From positions 1 to 64,000 of the forward strand of contig NZ_JMCC02000037.1 in assembly GCF_000737335.2 (NCBI RefSeq): 64,000 nt of DNA. The letters run 5' to 3'. Shown here piece by piece: positions 43,904-54,161 of the stretch (position 1 is its first letter; each line of letters begins with the position of its first letter). The notes beneath the pieces were generated by a model. The model was not told the origin of the DNA. It saw only the letters and a program-made list of their open reading frames with translations, and searched no databases. The position numbers were made by a program, and so were the translations under genes. This DNA is from Enhygromyxa salina. Its GTDB lineage: Bacteria; Myxococcota_A; Polyangia; Nannocystales; Nannocystaceae.

Positions 43904-45963
43904 TCGCCGGTCCCCTCCCCCTTCACGTGGACATCGAACCACTCCAAGAAGCGGGTGGCGAAGTCGAGCGCGTGCACGTTCTCGCTGATCCCGTGGCCCT
44001 CGCGCGGGTACATGACCAGCTGCGTGGGCACGCCCAGGTGTTTGAGGCCGCGGTAGAGCTCCAGCGACTGCCCGGTGGGCACCCGGGTGTCGGCTTGGCC
44101 GTGAACGATCAGCGCGGCGGTCTTCGAGTTGGCGATGTGGGCCAGCGGCGAGCGCTCCCACGGGAGCGCCATGTCGTCCCACGGCCACAGCTTCCAGTGG
44201 ACCAGTGAGTTCTCGTGCTCGATCTCGGTGGTCCCGGTGAACGACACCCAGTTGGTGATCGCGGCGGCGATCATCGCGGCCTTGAAGCGATCGCTGTACA
44301 CGGTCGCGGCCAAGCCCGAGAAGTAGCCGCCGTAGCTCCAGCCGCCCATGCCGACCCGCGCGGCGTCGACCAAGCCCTGCTCGACGAGGTGATCGATCCC
44401 GGCGAGCACGTCGGTGAATTCCTTGCCGCCAAGATCTTGGTGATCTGCGGTCGCGAACGCGGTCCCCCGCCCGGCGCTGCCCCGATAGTTGGGCATGAAC
44501 ACGACGTAGCCGCGGGCCGCGAACAGCTGGGCGGGATAGGTCGCGCGGGTGGTCCAGCCGTCCAGCGAGACGCCCTCGGGCCCGCCGTGGGGCAGCACGG
44601 CCAGCGGGTAGCGCTGTCCGGCTTCGTAGTTCACGGGCTTGATGACGACGCCCTCGAGCTCGAGGCCGTCTTCGGCCTTCCAGCGCACGACCTCTTGAAC
44701 GCCGAGCTTGCGGGTCAGCAGCGAGGGATTGGCGACCGTCGTCCGGGTCAGCCGGCGGGTGCCGAGCTTGCCCGAGAACACCTCGCGCGGGTGCGAGCTG
44801 GTGTCGCCGACACACGCCAGCACCCCGTCGCGGGACCAGCTGCGCGCGGTGCCGGGCGCGAAGCTGAGCTCGTGACAGATCGGCCCATCTTCTATCAGCG
44901 GTTGGACCGCGCCGCCCTCGACCGCGACCGCGTTGATCGTCGTCTTGGTGCCTTGCTCGGCCAGCAGCAGCACGGTCCCCGCGTCGGCCCAGTCGAGCCA
45001 GCTCCCGGTCGCCTCGAGCCCCGCCGTGAGCGCCCTGGCCTCACCGCCGCCGCTTGCGACCACGTGGACGATCCCCGCGGTCGAGTCGTGAATGTTGGCC
45101 GCGCCCAGGAACGCCAGCTGCGCGCCGTCGGGCGACCAGGCCATGCGCCCGAGCTTGCCCGCGGTCTGGGTCAGCGGCTTCAGCTCGGCGCCGTCCGTGC
45201 CCAGCTTGGCGTCCAGCGTGTACAGCGACGAGTACATCATCGTGTGATCGATGCTGGCCTGCTCGCTGGCGCGAACCGCCAAGCGCGAGCTGTCGGGCGC
45301 CCAGCAAAAATCGATCACGTGCTGGCCGCTGGTGACCAGCTCGCGCGACTCGGCCGTGCCCAGATCCACGGCGAACAGGCGGGTCTTGGTGCCGCCGTCC
45401 TCGTCGACGACCCAGTCGCGGCCGGCCTCGCGGGCCTTCGCGTCTGCGTCGCGCTCACGCGCGCTGGTGTACGCGACCTGCTTACCGTCGGGCGACCACT
45501 CGAACGCGCCGACCGAGCTGGTCGCGGCGAACAAGGGCTCGGCCTCGCCGCCCGCGATGGCGATCACGTACACCTGGGTGTGCGCGTCGCCGGGCCGCTT
45601 GGACAAGAACGCCAGGCGCGTGCCGTCGGGTGACCAGCGCGGCGCCCACGAGCTGTGGCCCTCGGGCGAGAACCGCCGCGGCTCGAGCTTGCCGGCCGCG
45701 TCGACCAACCAGATCTGACTGACCGCGCGACCCGGCTCGGCCAGCGCGCTGGGGACCCGCAGCACGTGGGCGATCAGCTTGCCGCTCGGCGACAGCTCGA
45801 CGTCGGCCACCTCTTTCATCAGCACGATGTCCTCGGCCGTCAGCGCCTCGGTCCGCGGCGCGGCCTCGGCCTGCGTGACCCACGAGACCGTCGTGGGTTC
45901 GACCTTGTGGGCGCAGGCGGACAACAGCGCGAGCAGGAGCAACGGGGCCAAGCGCGTCGACAT
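43900..45963 (-). CDS. S9-family prolyl oligopeptidase-type lipoprotein (WD40-like propeller plus alpha/beta hydrolase)
   Basis: I choose ATG 45963 because it gives a proper lipoprotein signal (STRLAPLLLLALLSACAHK, Cys at residue 16). Residues ~40-400 have propeller repeats of the type SPDGTRLAFLSKRPG and WSPDGKQVAYTSARE. The C-terminal ~250 residues are the hydrolase. They contain the nucleophile in GGWSYGGYFSG, Asp in VHGQADTRVPTGQS and His in REGHGISEN, completing the Ser-Asp-His triad. Such enzymes cleave short peptides or remove N-terminal acyl-amino acids. Here the enzyme should sit in the cell envelope. It is coupled to rtcA downstream and lies 55 bp after the kinase gene. Confidence 0.92.
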   Translation of the reverse strand: MSTRLAPLLLLALLSACAHKVEPTTVSWVTQAEAAPRTEALTAEDIVLMKEVADVELSPSGKLIAHVLRVPSALAEPGRAVSQIWLVDAAGKLEPRRFSPEGHSSWAPRWSPDGTRLAFLSKRPGDAHTQVYVIAIAGGEAEPLFAATSSVGAFEWSPDGKQVAYTSARERDADAKAREAGRDWVVDEDGGTKTRLFAVDLGTAESRELVTSGQHVIDFCWAPDSSRLAVRASEQASIDHTMMYSSLYTLDAKLGTDGAELKPLTQTAGKLGRMAWSPDGAQLAFLGAANIHDSTAGIVHVVASGGGEARALTAGLEATGSWLDWADAGTVLLLAEQGTKTTINAVAVEGGAVQPLIEDGPICHELSFAPGTARSWSRDGVLACVGDTSSHPREVFSGKLGTRRLTRTTVANPSLLTRKLGVQEVVRWKAEDGLELEGVVIKPVNYEAGQRYPLAVLPHGGPEGVSLDGWTTRATYPAQLFAARGYVVFMPNYRGSAGRGTAFATADHQDLGGKEFTDVLAGIDHLVEQGLVDAARVGMGGWSYGGYFSGLAATVYSDRFKAAMIAAAITNWVSFTGTTEIEHENSLVHWKLWPWDDMALPWERSPLAHIANSKTAALIVHGQADTRVPTGQSLELYRGLKHLGVPTQLVMYPREGHGISENVHALDFATRFLEWFDVHVKGEGTGE

Positions 45964-46018
45964 GCGGCGGAGCATACAGATCGCGCGCAGCCGCGGCCAG
46001 CGCCGGTGGAGCAACGTT

Positions 46019-49000
46019 TCAGCGCCCTTGCAGGTCCGGCCGCACGCCGTAGCTGGCCAGCGCGGCGAGCCCGTGTTCGCGCAGCTGCTGGGCGCGAGCG
46101 CGGGCGGGGCTGGGTAGCGCAGCCGCGAGCTCGAGCTCGACGATCGCCGCGAACACCTCGGCCCCCTCGGGGCCCTGCGTCAGCGCCAGCGCCGTCTCGA
46201 GCTGCTCGATCGCCAGATCGGGCTGCCCGTCCGCGAGCGCGAGGCGTCCAAGCTCGAGCCGAACCGCCCACGCGAACGGATGCACGCTGCCGTCCGGGCG
46301 AGTCAGAGCCGTCAGCGCCTGCGCGAGCTGCTCGCGCGCCTCGTCGCGGCGATCGAGCTCGCGCAGGATCTCGGCCAGCTGCGTGCGCGCACGAGCGACG
46401 TCCGCGCTGTCGGGGCCGAGCACGCTCGCGCTGAATTCGACGAGCTCGTGGGCGTGAGCGTGAGCGGACGCGAGATCGCCCTCGTGCAGCTCCAGCATCG
46501 CCAAGGTCGAGAGCGGACCGATCCGGCGAACTTCGGCAGCTTCGGTCTGGGCCAGCGCGAGCTCGGCCTGCGCCGCGTAGTTGCGCGCGAGCTCGTACTC
46601 GCCAAGCCACCAGCTGACCTCGGCGAGCTCGGCCTGGACGGCCATCCGCCGCGAGTCTTGGGCGTCATAGCTGCGCTCGTAGATCGTCGCCGCATGAGCG
46701 AAGTGCTCGCGGGCGTCGCGATGGCGACCAAGCAGCATCAGCAGCGTGGCCAGGTTGCGCTCGGTCGTGGCGTAGTTGAGGTGCTCGCTGCCGATCTTGG
46801 CCGCGGTCAGCTCCAGGCTCTGCCGGGTGTGACGAACGGCCTCGTGAAACTCGCCCGCGATCGACCGCATCGCGCCCAAATTTTGGTGACACATGCTCAC
46901 GTGCGGGTGATCCGATCCGTAGAGCCGCTCGAGATCGGCGAGCGCGGCCTCGAGCAGCTCGATCGCGCCGATGTAGTCGCCCCTTCGGTACTCCGCCGCG
47001 CTGAGGTTCATGCGGGTCTTGGCGATCAGCGGGTGATGCGGGCCGTAGGCCTCGGTCCACAGCTCGATCGCCTCGCTATACTCGGCCGCCCCGCGCACGA
47101 AGTCGCGGCCCGAGCTCGTCAAGATGTTGCCGTAGTTCAAGTGGAGCTGACCGCGGAGCGCGGTGGGGCTGCCGGGCAGGGCCTCGACGAGCGCGCTCGC
47201 GGCGTCGAGCTCGGCGAGGGCGTCGTCCCAGTGTTGCTGCCGCTCCTGCATGACAGCGGCGTTGATGTGCACGCGGGCCGCCAGCTCGGGGGTCCGCGCG
47301 GGGTCGATCCGGGCGTGCAGCAGCTCGCTAATTCCCAGCGCCCGCGAGAAGTCGCCCCGGGCCGTGTGGGTCATGACCAGATCGATCAGGATCGTGCTCT
47401 CGAGATCGCGCTCGTCGAGCTGCGCGGCGCTGGTGAGCGCGGCCATGCTCGCGTCGCGAGCCTCGTCGAGCCGTCCAAGCTCGCGCAGGAGGTAGCCGCG
47501 CTCACGGTGCGCGCGCGCGAGTCCCTTGGGGTCGTCGAGCCGCGTCGCCCGCTCGATCGCTTGGTCGGCGGCCTCGAGCGCGGCCTCGTAGCGGCCAAAT
47601 TCGCCGCGCACACGCGCGCGGACCAGGGCATCTTCAACGCTGAGCAGGGCGATCCGCCGATCGTCCTCGAGCAGGTCACCGCGGCCAATGTGATCGCGCT
47701 GCGTGTCAACGCGACACGCCCGCGGATCCTCGAGCGCGAGCACCGAGTCACGCGCGCGCGCGACGATCTCGGGGTCGGCGGCGAGCAGGGTCTCGCTGAG
47801 CGCGGCGATGCTTCGCAGCCGACGATCGAGGCACATCAACTGCTCGCTCATGACCTCGACCGACACCTTGGCCTCGACCATGGTCGCGCGACACACCTCC
47901 TCGCGCACGGTCGACCAGGTCTGGAGCTGCTCGTCGAGCCCGCCCGCGACCTGCTCGAAGGCCTCGGCTGCGAACGCGACCCCGGTCGCCTCGAACGCGG
48001 CCTCGACCTCGGCGCGCCGCTGCGGATCCCACACGTTCACGAATTCGTCAGGCGGCAGCGCGCAGGGATCGGCCAGGGTCTCGTCCGAGGCCCGCGCGAG
48101 CCCAAAGCCCGCGCCCAGCAGACCGGCGACCAACGCCACCCCCGCGATCCACCGGCGGCGACGCAGGCGAGGATCCTCGCCCAACACCGCGAGCAGCTGC
48201 TCCATGGACTCGAAGCGGTGGTTGGGGTCGATGCACAAGCCGCGCTCGAGCGCCGCGTGAACATGCGGGGCGCGGATCGACGCGGGCGCGATCTTGGGGA
48301 CACCCTCGAGCTTGGCCGCGAGCAGGCGATCGACGTCGTCCCCCATGAACGGACGCTGGCCGTACACCGCCTCCCACAACGACACGCAAAACGCGTACTG
48401 ATCCGCCCGGCTGTCGGCGGGTTCGCCCGCGTGCTGCTCTGGAGCCATGTACGCGGGTGTTCCGGCCACGCGAGACCGGCCGGCCGAAGCTCCGCCCCCG
48501 CGCAGCTTCCGGCCGACCCGCGCGAGCCCAAAGTCGAGCACGCGCACCCGGCCGTCGGCGCCGAACATCACGTTGCCGGGCTTGAAGTCGAGGTGGACAA
48601 GATCACGTGCGTGCGCAGCTGCGAGCCCGCGACCTGCCTCGGTGAACACCCGCAACACCTCGCCCAGCTCGGGGCGCTCGCGCTCGCCAAGCCACTCGGC
48701 CAGCGTGGGCCCGGCGAGGTGCTCCATCACGATGAACACGCCGACCGCCGCCCGCCGGGCGACGCCGCTCTCACTGCCCCCGACCGCCGCGCTGGCTGGG
48801 GTCAGCGCGTCGGCCAGGCGCCCGACGTCATGAATGGCGACGACGTTCGGATGCGAGAGCTGAGCCAGGAGCTGGGCCTCGGACAGCAGCTCATCGCGGG
48901 TCGCGTCGAGCTTGGCGCCGGCCCGCTCGCGCCCGTAGACCACCTTGATCGCCACGCGACGATCGAGCTGCGGATCGAAGGCCGTCCACACCGTCCCAAA

Positions 49001-49225
49001 TGCGCCGCGCCCGAGCCGATCCAACAGCACGTAGCGACCGAGCCGATCGATCGACTCGACCACGCGGTCCGCGAGATTGCCGCTCCCCGACACCGAAGCG
49101 CCAGCCCCCACGGAGCTGACGACCTTGGTCTCGACATCGGCGGTATTGTTTTCAGCTCGGGCGAGGGCTTCTCGCTCGCTTGCGGACACCTTCGTAGACT
49201 GGCTCACCGAGGGCAGCAAACTCAT
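46019..49225 (-). CDS. Transmembrane Ser/Thr protein kinase with C-terminal TPR sensor, non-RD catalytic loop
   Basis: The 1,068-residue protein has a kinase domain at ~65-345. It includes the Gly loop (LGRGAFGTVW, 71-80), the ATP-binding Lys94 in VAIKVV, the catalytic loop HLDFKPGN (211-218), DFGLA (231-235) and the GTPAYMAPEQ activation end. In the catalytic loop Arg is replaced by Leu (HLD), making it a non-RD kinase. A membrane segment follows (WIAGVALVAGLLGAGFGLA, ~355-375). The outer ~690 residues are TPR-like repeats with the family-typical CALPPDEFVNVWDP start. It likely senses protein partners outside the cytoplasm and phosphorylates unknown targets. It is upstream of the S9 peptidase and rtcA genes. 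Confidence 0.92.
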   Translation of the reverse strand: MSLLPSVSQSTKVSASEREALARAENNTADVETKVVSSVGAGASVSGSGNLADRVVESIDRLGRYVLLDRLGRGAFGTVWTAFDPQLDRRVAIKVVYGRERAGAKLDATRDELLSEAQLLAQLSHPNVVAIHDVGRLADALTPASAAVGGSESGVARRAAVGVFIVMEHLAGPTLAEWLGERERPELGEVLRVFTEAGRGLAAAHARDLVHLDFKPGNVMFGADGRVRVLDFGLARVGRKLRGGGASAGRSRVAGTPAYMAPEQHAGEPADSRADQYAFCVSLWEAVYGQRPFMGDDVDRLLAAKLEGVPKIAPASIRAPHVHAALERGLCIDPNHRFESMEQLLAVLGEDPRLRRRRWIAGVALVAGLLGAGFGLARASDETLADPCALPPDEFVNVWDPQRRAEVEAAFEATGVAFAAEAFEQVAGGLDEQLQTWSTVREEVCRATMVEAKVSVEVMSEQLMCLDRRLRSIAALSETLLAADPEIVARARDSVLALEDPRACRVDTQRDHIGRGDLLEDDRRIALLSVEDALVRARVRGEFGRYEAALEAADQAIERATRLDDPKGLARAHRERGYLLRELGRLDEARDASMAALTSAAQLDERDLESTILIDLVMTHTARGDFSRALGISELLHARIDPARTPELAARVHINAAVMQERQQHWDDALAELDAASALVEALPGSPTALRGQLHLNYGNILTSSGRDFVRGAAEYSEAIELWTEAYGPHHPLIAKTRMNLSAAEYRRGDYIGAIELLEAALADLERLYGSDHPHVSMCHQNLGAMRSIAGEFHEAVRHTRQSLELTAAKIGSEHLNYATTERNLATLLMLLGRHRDAREHFAHAATIYERSYDAQDSRRMAVQAELAEVSWWLGEYELARNYAAQAELALAQTEAAEVRRIGPLSTLAMLELHEGDLASAHAHAHELVEFSASVLGPDSADVARARTQLAEILRELDRRDEAREQLAQALTALTRPDGSVHPFAWAVRLELGRLALADGQPDLAIEQLETALALTQGPEGAEVFAAIVELELAAALPSPARARAQQLREHGLAALASYGVRPDLQGR

Positions 49226-49326
49226 CGCCGGTAGTCTAGTCCCACAGCCTCGAGCTGGAGAGGGCGATCATCTACCAGTTCGCCCCAATCGTTCAGTGTG
49301 AAGCGCGCAATTCGGCCGCCGATCGC

Positions 49327-50640
49327 TCAGGGGCTGACGTGCGAGGTCTTGCCCTCGAGCATGTTCGCAACCCAGTCGACCATGCGGATCCCGTTGACGT
49401 TGGTCAGGTAGTAGCTCAGGAAGCTGATCGAGGTGTGTGACGTGCCGCCTTGCAGGTACGTCCCCCAGTTGTCGTGGGCCGAGAGCTCGCTGCGCAGCGC
49501 GTAGACGCCCTCTTCGAAGTACGCGCCGTTCATCGGCAGCTCGATGATGCCGGGCGGACACTCCTGCCCGCCCTGGTTTTGCACGCCGTAGCCAAAGAAG
49601 GTCCGAATCACGAGATCCTGCTCTGACGAGATCAGGCCCAAGGTCTGATCTGCGTGTTTTTCAGCCAGGTAGTGGGCGAGGTTGTAGACCCCGCCGCCGT
49701 TGTCGGCGAAGCACTCGGGGCAGTCGGGCGGCAGCGTCGCGTCGAGGTTGAACAGGTCGCGCCATGTCTGTTGCAGACACGGAACTAAGTAAGGATCCAT
49801 CAGCGGCGGCCCGGAGTCGTCGATCAATGTGACCATGGACCCATCGAATGCATCCGCGATTCGGTCGTAGTTGAACGCCGCCCCAAACCCGCCTGCGCTG
49901 ATCCCCGTGACCAACACGTGCGACGTGTCTTTGAAGGTTGGCACAATACGATCGAGAAATTCGTGGACGTTGGAGTACCCAACAAATTGCTGTGGCGCCC
50001 CCAACGCAAACCCAGGAACCGGGGTATCCGGCGCGGCGCCTGCGTGGACGTCACCCGTGCAGTAGGGCACGTAGATGAAGTTCCAATCGCGGAGCGGGTT
50101 GTCGGCGTTGGTGGTGCTGAACAGCCCGCCTTGCAGCACGGTGGTTTGCCAGATCAGATCGAAGGTGAGCTGATCGAAGTTGGCGAAGCTGGCGTAGAAC
50201 AGCGCGCAGGTGGCCGCGTTGAAGCAACCGCCGCCGCCCTCGAAGAAGATCGCCAGCTCGTCGGAGATGCCATAGCGCACCCCGATCCCGGCCGGGCTGC
50301 CGTCGATGCACTTGGCCCCCGGGATGTCGACCCAGTTCCAGTCCCCCGGTGGCGCCTCGGGCAGCGGATCCCCGGTGTAGAGGGGCTCCTCGGGCTCCTC
50401 GGGCAGATCTGCGGGGGTCCCCGTCTCGCTCTCGCTCTCGCCGTTGGTGTCGCTGTCGCTCTCGCTCTCGCCGTCGCTCTCGGCTTCGGGCTCCGCGGTC
50501 TCGGCTCCGGCTGTGTCCGATGCGGTGCCGCTCGTCGCGTCGGTCCCTTGGTCTGCAGCGACTGGGTCTTCACTGCAAGCGCCCAGCAGCCCGACCATCA
50601 GCGCGCAGATGTACTTTGGAACACGCAGCGAAATCACCAC
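49327..50640 (-). CDS. Pectin-acetylesterase-like secreted lipoprotein
   Basis: The 437-residue protein begins at GTG 50640 (or GTG 50637). The lipoprotein signal is YICALMVGLLGACS. A long Ser/Glu/Asp-Thr linker follows (ESDGESESDSDTNGESESET). The catalytic domain begins near residue 95 (WNWVDIPGAKCIDGSPAG, IFFEGGGGCFNAATC, FIYVPYCTGDVHAG), the pattern of the pectinacetylesterase/NOTUM-type hydrolases. The serine nucleophile is in VTGISAGGFGAAFN, with Asp and His candidates in DDSGPP and GGTSHTSI. It would remove acetyl or acyl groups from polysaccharides or other substrates outside the cell. It is transcribed alone. Confidence 0.88.
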   Translation of the reverse strand: MVISLRVPKYICALMVGLLGACSEDPVAADQGTDATSGTASDTAGAETAEPEAESDGESESDSDTNGESESETGTPADLPEEPEEPLYTGDPLPEAPPGDWNWVDIPGAKCIDGSPAGIGVRYGISDELAIFFEGGGGCFNAATCALFYASFANFDQLTFDLIWQTTVLQGGLFSTTNADNPLRDWNFIYVPYCTGDVHAGAAPDTPVPGFALGAPQQFVGYSNVHEFLDRIVPTFKDTSHVLVTGISAGGFGAAFNYDRIADAFDGSMVTLIDDSGPPLMDPYLVPCLQQTWRDLFNLDATLPPDCPECFADNGGGVYNLAHYLAEKHADQTLGLISSEQDLVIRTFFGYGVQNQGGQECPPGIIELPMNGAYFEEGVYALRSELSAHDNWGTYLQGGTSHTSISFLSYYLTNVNGIRMVDWVANMLEGKTSHVSP

Positions 50641-50689
50641 GACAAGGTATTCAAATTCCTCCCGCTTGGAAACACCCTTCGGACAAAAA

Positions 50690-51439
50690 TCAAAACCGCA
50701 AGCTCGCCCCCCCGCTCAACCCGCGCATTCCCACAAAGGCGCCATCAAAATAGATCGCCGCTTGGTCGCCAATCGCCAGGTTGAACCCAGCGGCGACCGA
50801 CACGTGATAGAGGTCGCTGCCAATCAAGCGCTGATCACCCTGGTTCCAGAATACGGGCCCGCCAAACCCACGTACCGCCAAATAGGGGCTCCACGCCTCG
50901 CCGAGCGTCCAGCCAACGCTTACGTCACCTTTGACATCGAGTGCATGTATTCCGGCTTGCTCCCGATCGGACGCGCGCCGCGTCGAAGCGGAAGACCCAC
51001 TCAATGTACCAACGATCAATAAGTACGGAATCTCGGGCTTCGCACCAAAATAGCGACGGGCAACCGTCAACGACCACACGACCCCGGGCCGAATCTCCCA
51101 GCTGTCGGTTGGCGCCCCGCGCAGGCCGTTGACCCGCCCACCCATGTGCGGCCCCACGGCGGCCCCAAGCACCAGGCCATTGTTCAGGGCGGCGACGAAG
51201 CTCAGCGCGTACGCCGACTGCCGAAACCGGTAGCGGCCAGCGTTGACGAACACCAGCCGGGTGTCCGAGAACCCGTAGCTGACGCCAAGCGAGAACGGCC
51301 GGCGCCGGGTCTCGGCCGCCGTCGCCATGCACCCGGTCGGACCGACCGGCGCGCTCACGCCTCAGGCTTGGGCAAGCCGGGGGGCGGTGAAGGTCGCGGT
51401 GCCGAGCAGCAGAGCCAAGAGCCAGGGGCGTGAGCGCAT
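50690..51439 (-). pseudogene. Outer-membrane beta-barrel-like protein with in-frame stop after the signal peptide
   Basis: ATG 51439 starts a perfect 25-residue signal peptide (RPWLLALLLGTATFTAPRLAQA), but the next codon is TGA (51362-51364). The same frame then continues without interruption for 222 residues (beginning VSAPVGPTG) to 50690. The mature part is beta-rich with aromatic strand ends (FSLGVSYGFSDTRLVFVNAG, SYLAVRGFGGPVFW) and ends in ASLRF, the terminal Phe typical of outer-membrane barrels. A GTG at 51358 could start an unexported form, which would make little sense. A nonsense mutation, stop read-through or an assembly error are the options. Confidence 0.7.
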
Positions 51440-51479
51440 GGACGGCAGGGTAGCGGATCGCGAAGCGGCGCGCTGATGG

Positions 51480-51670
51480 CTCGAGCGCTGCCTGCCAGCT
51501 GCACCACGGCTGAAACAGATGCCCGATCACCACGCTCGACAGCGTCGCCGCCCGCGAGCCGAGGATCGTCAGCGCGTCGTCGGCCTGGCAGTGCGGGCAC
51601 GGCCTCGTGAACCGTGGGCGCTCGAGCTCGCGGTCGGCCCCGTGCAGCGTCACCTGGTTCCGCCGCACTG
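51480..51670 (-). pseudogene. Fragment resembling a DEAD/DEAH helicase
   Basis: The minus strand reads RPCPHCQADDALTILGSRAA followed by TLSSVVIGHLFQ. This resembles the 'CPxC...LGSRAATLSSV' zone that precedes the second RecA domain in some large bacterial DEAD/DEAH helicases. Only ~60 residues are recognisable; the rest is lost or scrambled. It abuts an IS91-type transposase fragment. Confidence 0.45.
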
Positions 51671-51678
51671 GCTGCGGC

Positions 51679-51775
51679 ACACAGCGCTCGGTCGTAGCCC
51701 ATCGCGTAGCGCAGCCGCCACGGCAGCGAGCACACCCACTGACGAACGGGGACCCTGCGATATCGCTCGTTAGGT
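51679..51775 (-). pseudogene. IS91-type transposase internal fragment
   Basis: The minus strand reads YRRVPVRQWVCSLPWRLRYA then MGYDRALCAA. This matches the 'xxRQWVLSxPxRLRYxxAYDxxL' stretch near the N-terminal third of IS91-type transposases. Nothing else of the element is found here. The nearest relatives in the window are the C-terminal remnants at 16, 19 and 32 kb. Confidence 0.65.
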
Positions 51776-52045
51776 ATGAATCCGCGCAGTGGTGTGGTCA
51801 CAGCCGATCGACCATGCGTGGCTTGAACGCTCACTGCCACGCCGGGGGCTGCCCGTGTGCTGTAGACTGCGCGCGACGTGACATTCGCAAAAATTGGCGT
51901 GCCCGCTCTCGGTCTGGACCTCACGCTTGGCGCGACCGCGGGCGACAAGGGCGAAGGAAGGACCGGTGATGTTGACGGCGACCTGTGTGGCACCGACCCC
52001 GGCTGGGGTACCGCTGCGGTTGGCCAGCGCGACAGAGCGACTCTG
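51776..52045. other. Region upstream of the 52046 lipoprotein
   Basis: This 270-bp stretch holds no recognised gene. An open frame continues into the lipoprotein gene from 51878 but looks non-coding. The patch 51891-51905 (gcaaaaattggcgtg) is comparatively AT-rich and may belong to the promoter. Confidence 0.35.
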
Positions 52046-53155
<1,110 letters not shown>

Positions 53156-53219
53156 CGCGTCGGCCGCAAGAGGCCCGGCTGTGTCGCGTCGGTGGGTGAG
53201 GCAGCCGCTGCACAACCGG

Positions 53220-54074
53220 CTAGAGAAACACCGGCTGCATGTCCTCGGGCATCTCGAGCAGCTCGTCGTCGGTCAAGCGCGCGTAGATCTCGATCAGGTT
53301 GCCGCCCGGATCCGTCAGCCACAGCTCGTGCAGCGGCGTGCCCTGCCAGGTGGTGCGCGCGGGCTTGTGGATCGGCCAGCCCCCCAGCTCCGCGCCGCGC
53401 TGCGCTGCGATCACCGCGTCGCGCGAGCCAACGTCGATGCCGAGGTGATAGAGGGTGTCGTGATGCAGCGGCTTGCCGTCGTCCACGAGCAGGACGAGGT
53501 TGGTGCGCAGCGGCTCGCTCACGAAGGTCACATAGCGGTGCGTCCACTCCTTCGGAGAGACCCGCAGCAACCACGTGTAGAAGCGCGCGGCCGCCGGGAG
53601 GTCGGGCACCCGGATGCTCGCGTGGAACTCGTGCGGGTCCGGGCCCGCCGGGACGTCGCGGAGCGCCGCGAGGACCTCGATCCGCCCGCGGAGCTGGTCG
53701 CGTGCGACCCGGAAGTGCTGCAGACGCTGCTCGTCGTCGAGCTGCTCGTGCGCGCGCTCGGGGTCACGCAGCGGCCAGTGCAAGCGCGGCGCTCGACCGA
53801 GGGACAGGCCCTCCTCGGCGCACAGCGCGATGACGAGGTCGATCCGCTCGAGCTCGACGGTGTCCACCGACTTCGAGGTGTGGGTCGAGAGATCGATGCC
53901 GAGCTCGCGCATGGCCGCGATCGCCAAGGGGTTCACGCGCGTCGGCGACGAGCCGGCCGACTGCACACGTACGCTGTCGCCAAAGATCGCGCGGGCGAGG
54001 CCCTCGGCCATCTGCGAGCGGGCCGAGTTGGCGACACACAGGAACAACAGGCTGTCGAATCGAAGTCCGGGCAT
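53220..54074 (-). CDS. ArsC-type low-molecular-weight phosphatase fused to a VOC domain
   Basis: The 284-residue protein joins two domains. Residues 1-~140 are an LMW-PTP/arsenate-reductase fold: the loop CVANSARS (Cys13, Arg19), SAGSxP and the general-acid Asp in WPLRDPE (about 104). Cys85 (ALCAEEG) is present, but the second redox Cys of thioredoxin-type arsenate reductases is not obvious. Residues ~150-270 are a VOC/glyoxalase-like domain (HASIRVPDLPAAARFYTWLL, YHLGIDVGS, LHELWLTDPGGNLIEIYARL). This is the class that includes ArsI C-As lyases, but without their Cys pair. Arsenate reduction coupled to a small-molecule lyase or binding module is plausible. A convergent lipoprotein gene is downstream and an OsmC-like gene upstream. 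Confidence 0.88.
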   Translation of the reverse strand: MPGLRFDSLLFLCVANSARSQMAEGLARAIFGDSVRVQSAGSSPTRVNPLAIAAMRELGIDLSTHTSKSVDTVELERIDLVIALCAEEGLSLGRAPRLHWPLRDPERAHEQLDDEQRLQHFRVARDQLRGRIEVLAALRDVPAGPDPHEFHASIRVPDLPAAARFYTWLLRVSPKEWTHRYVTFVSEPLRTNLVLLVDDGKPLHHDTLYHLGIDVGSRDAVIAAQRGAELGGWPIHKPARTTWQGTPLHELWLTDPGGNLIEIYARLTDDELLEMPEDMQPVFL

Positions 54075-54161
54075 GGCGGTATCTCTGGGTCTTCACGAAG
54101 GAGCGATGTCTGGCGCGAATTTCAGGTCGTCACGAGATCGTCGCACCCGATCTGGACGAGG

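Noticed and set aside
46280..49234. Open frame of 984 codons opposite the TPR kinase gene
   Set aside because: Arg/Gly/Ala-rich antisense shadow; the minus strand encodes intact kinase motifs.
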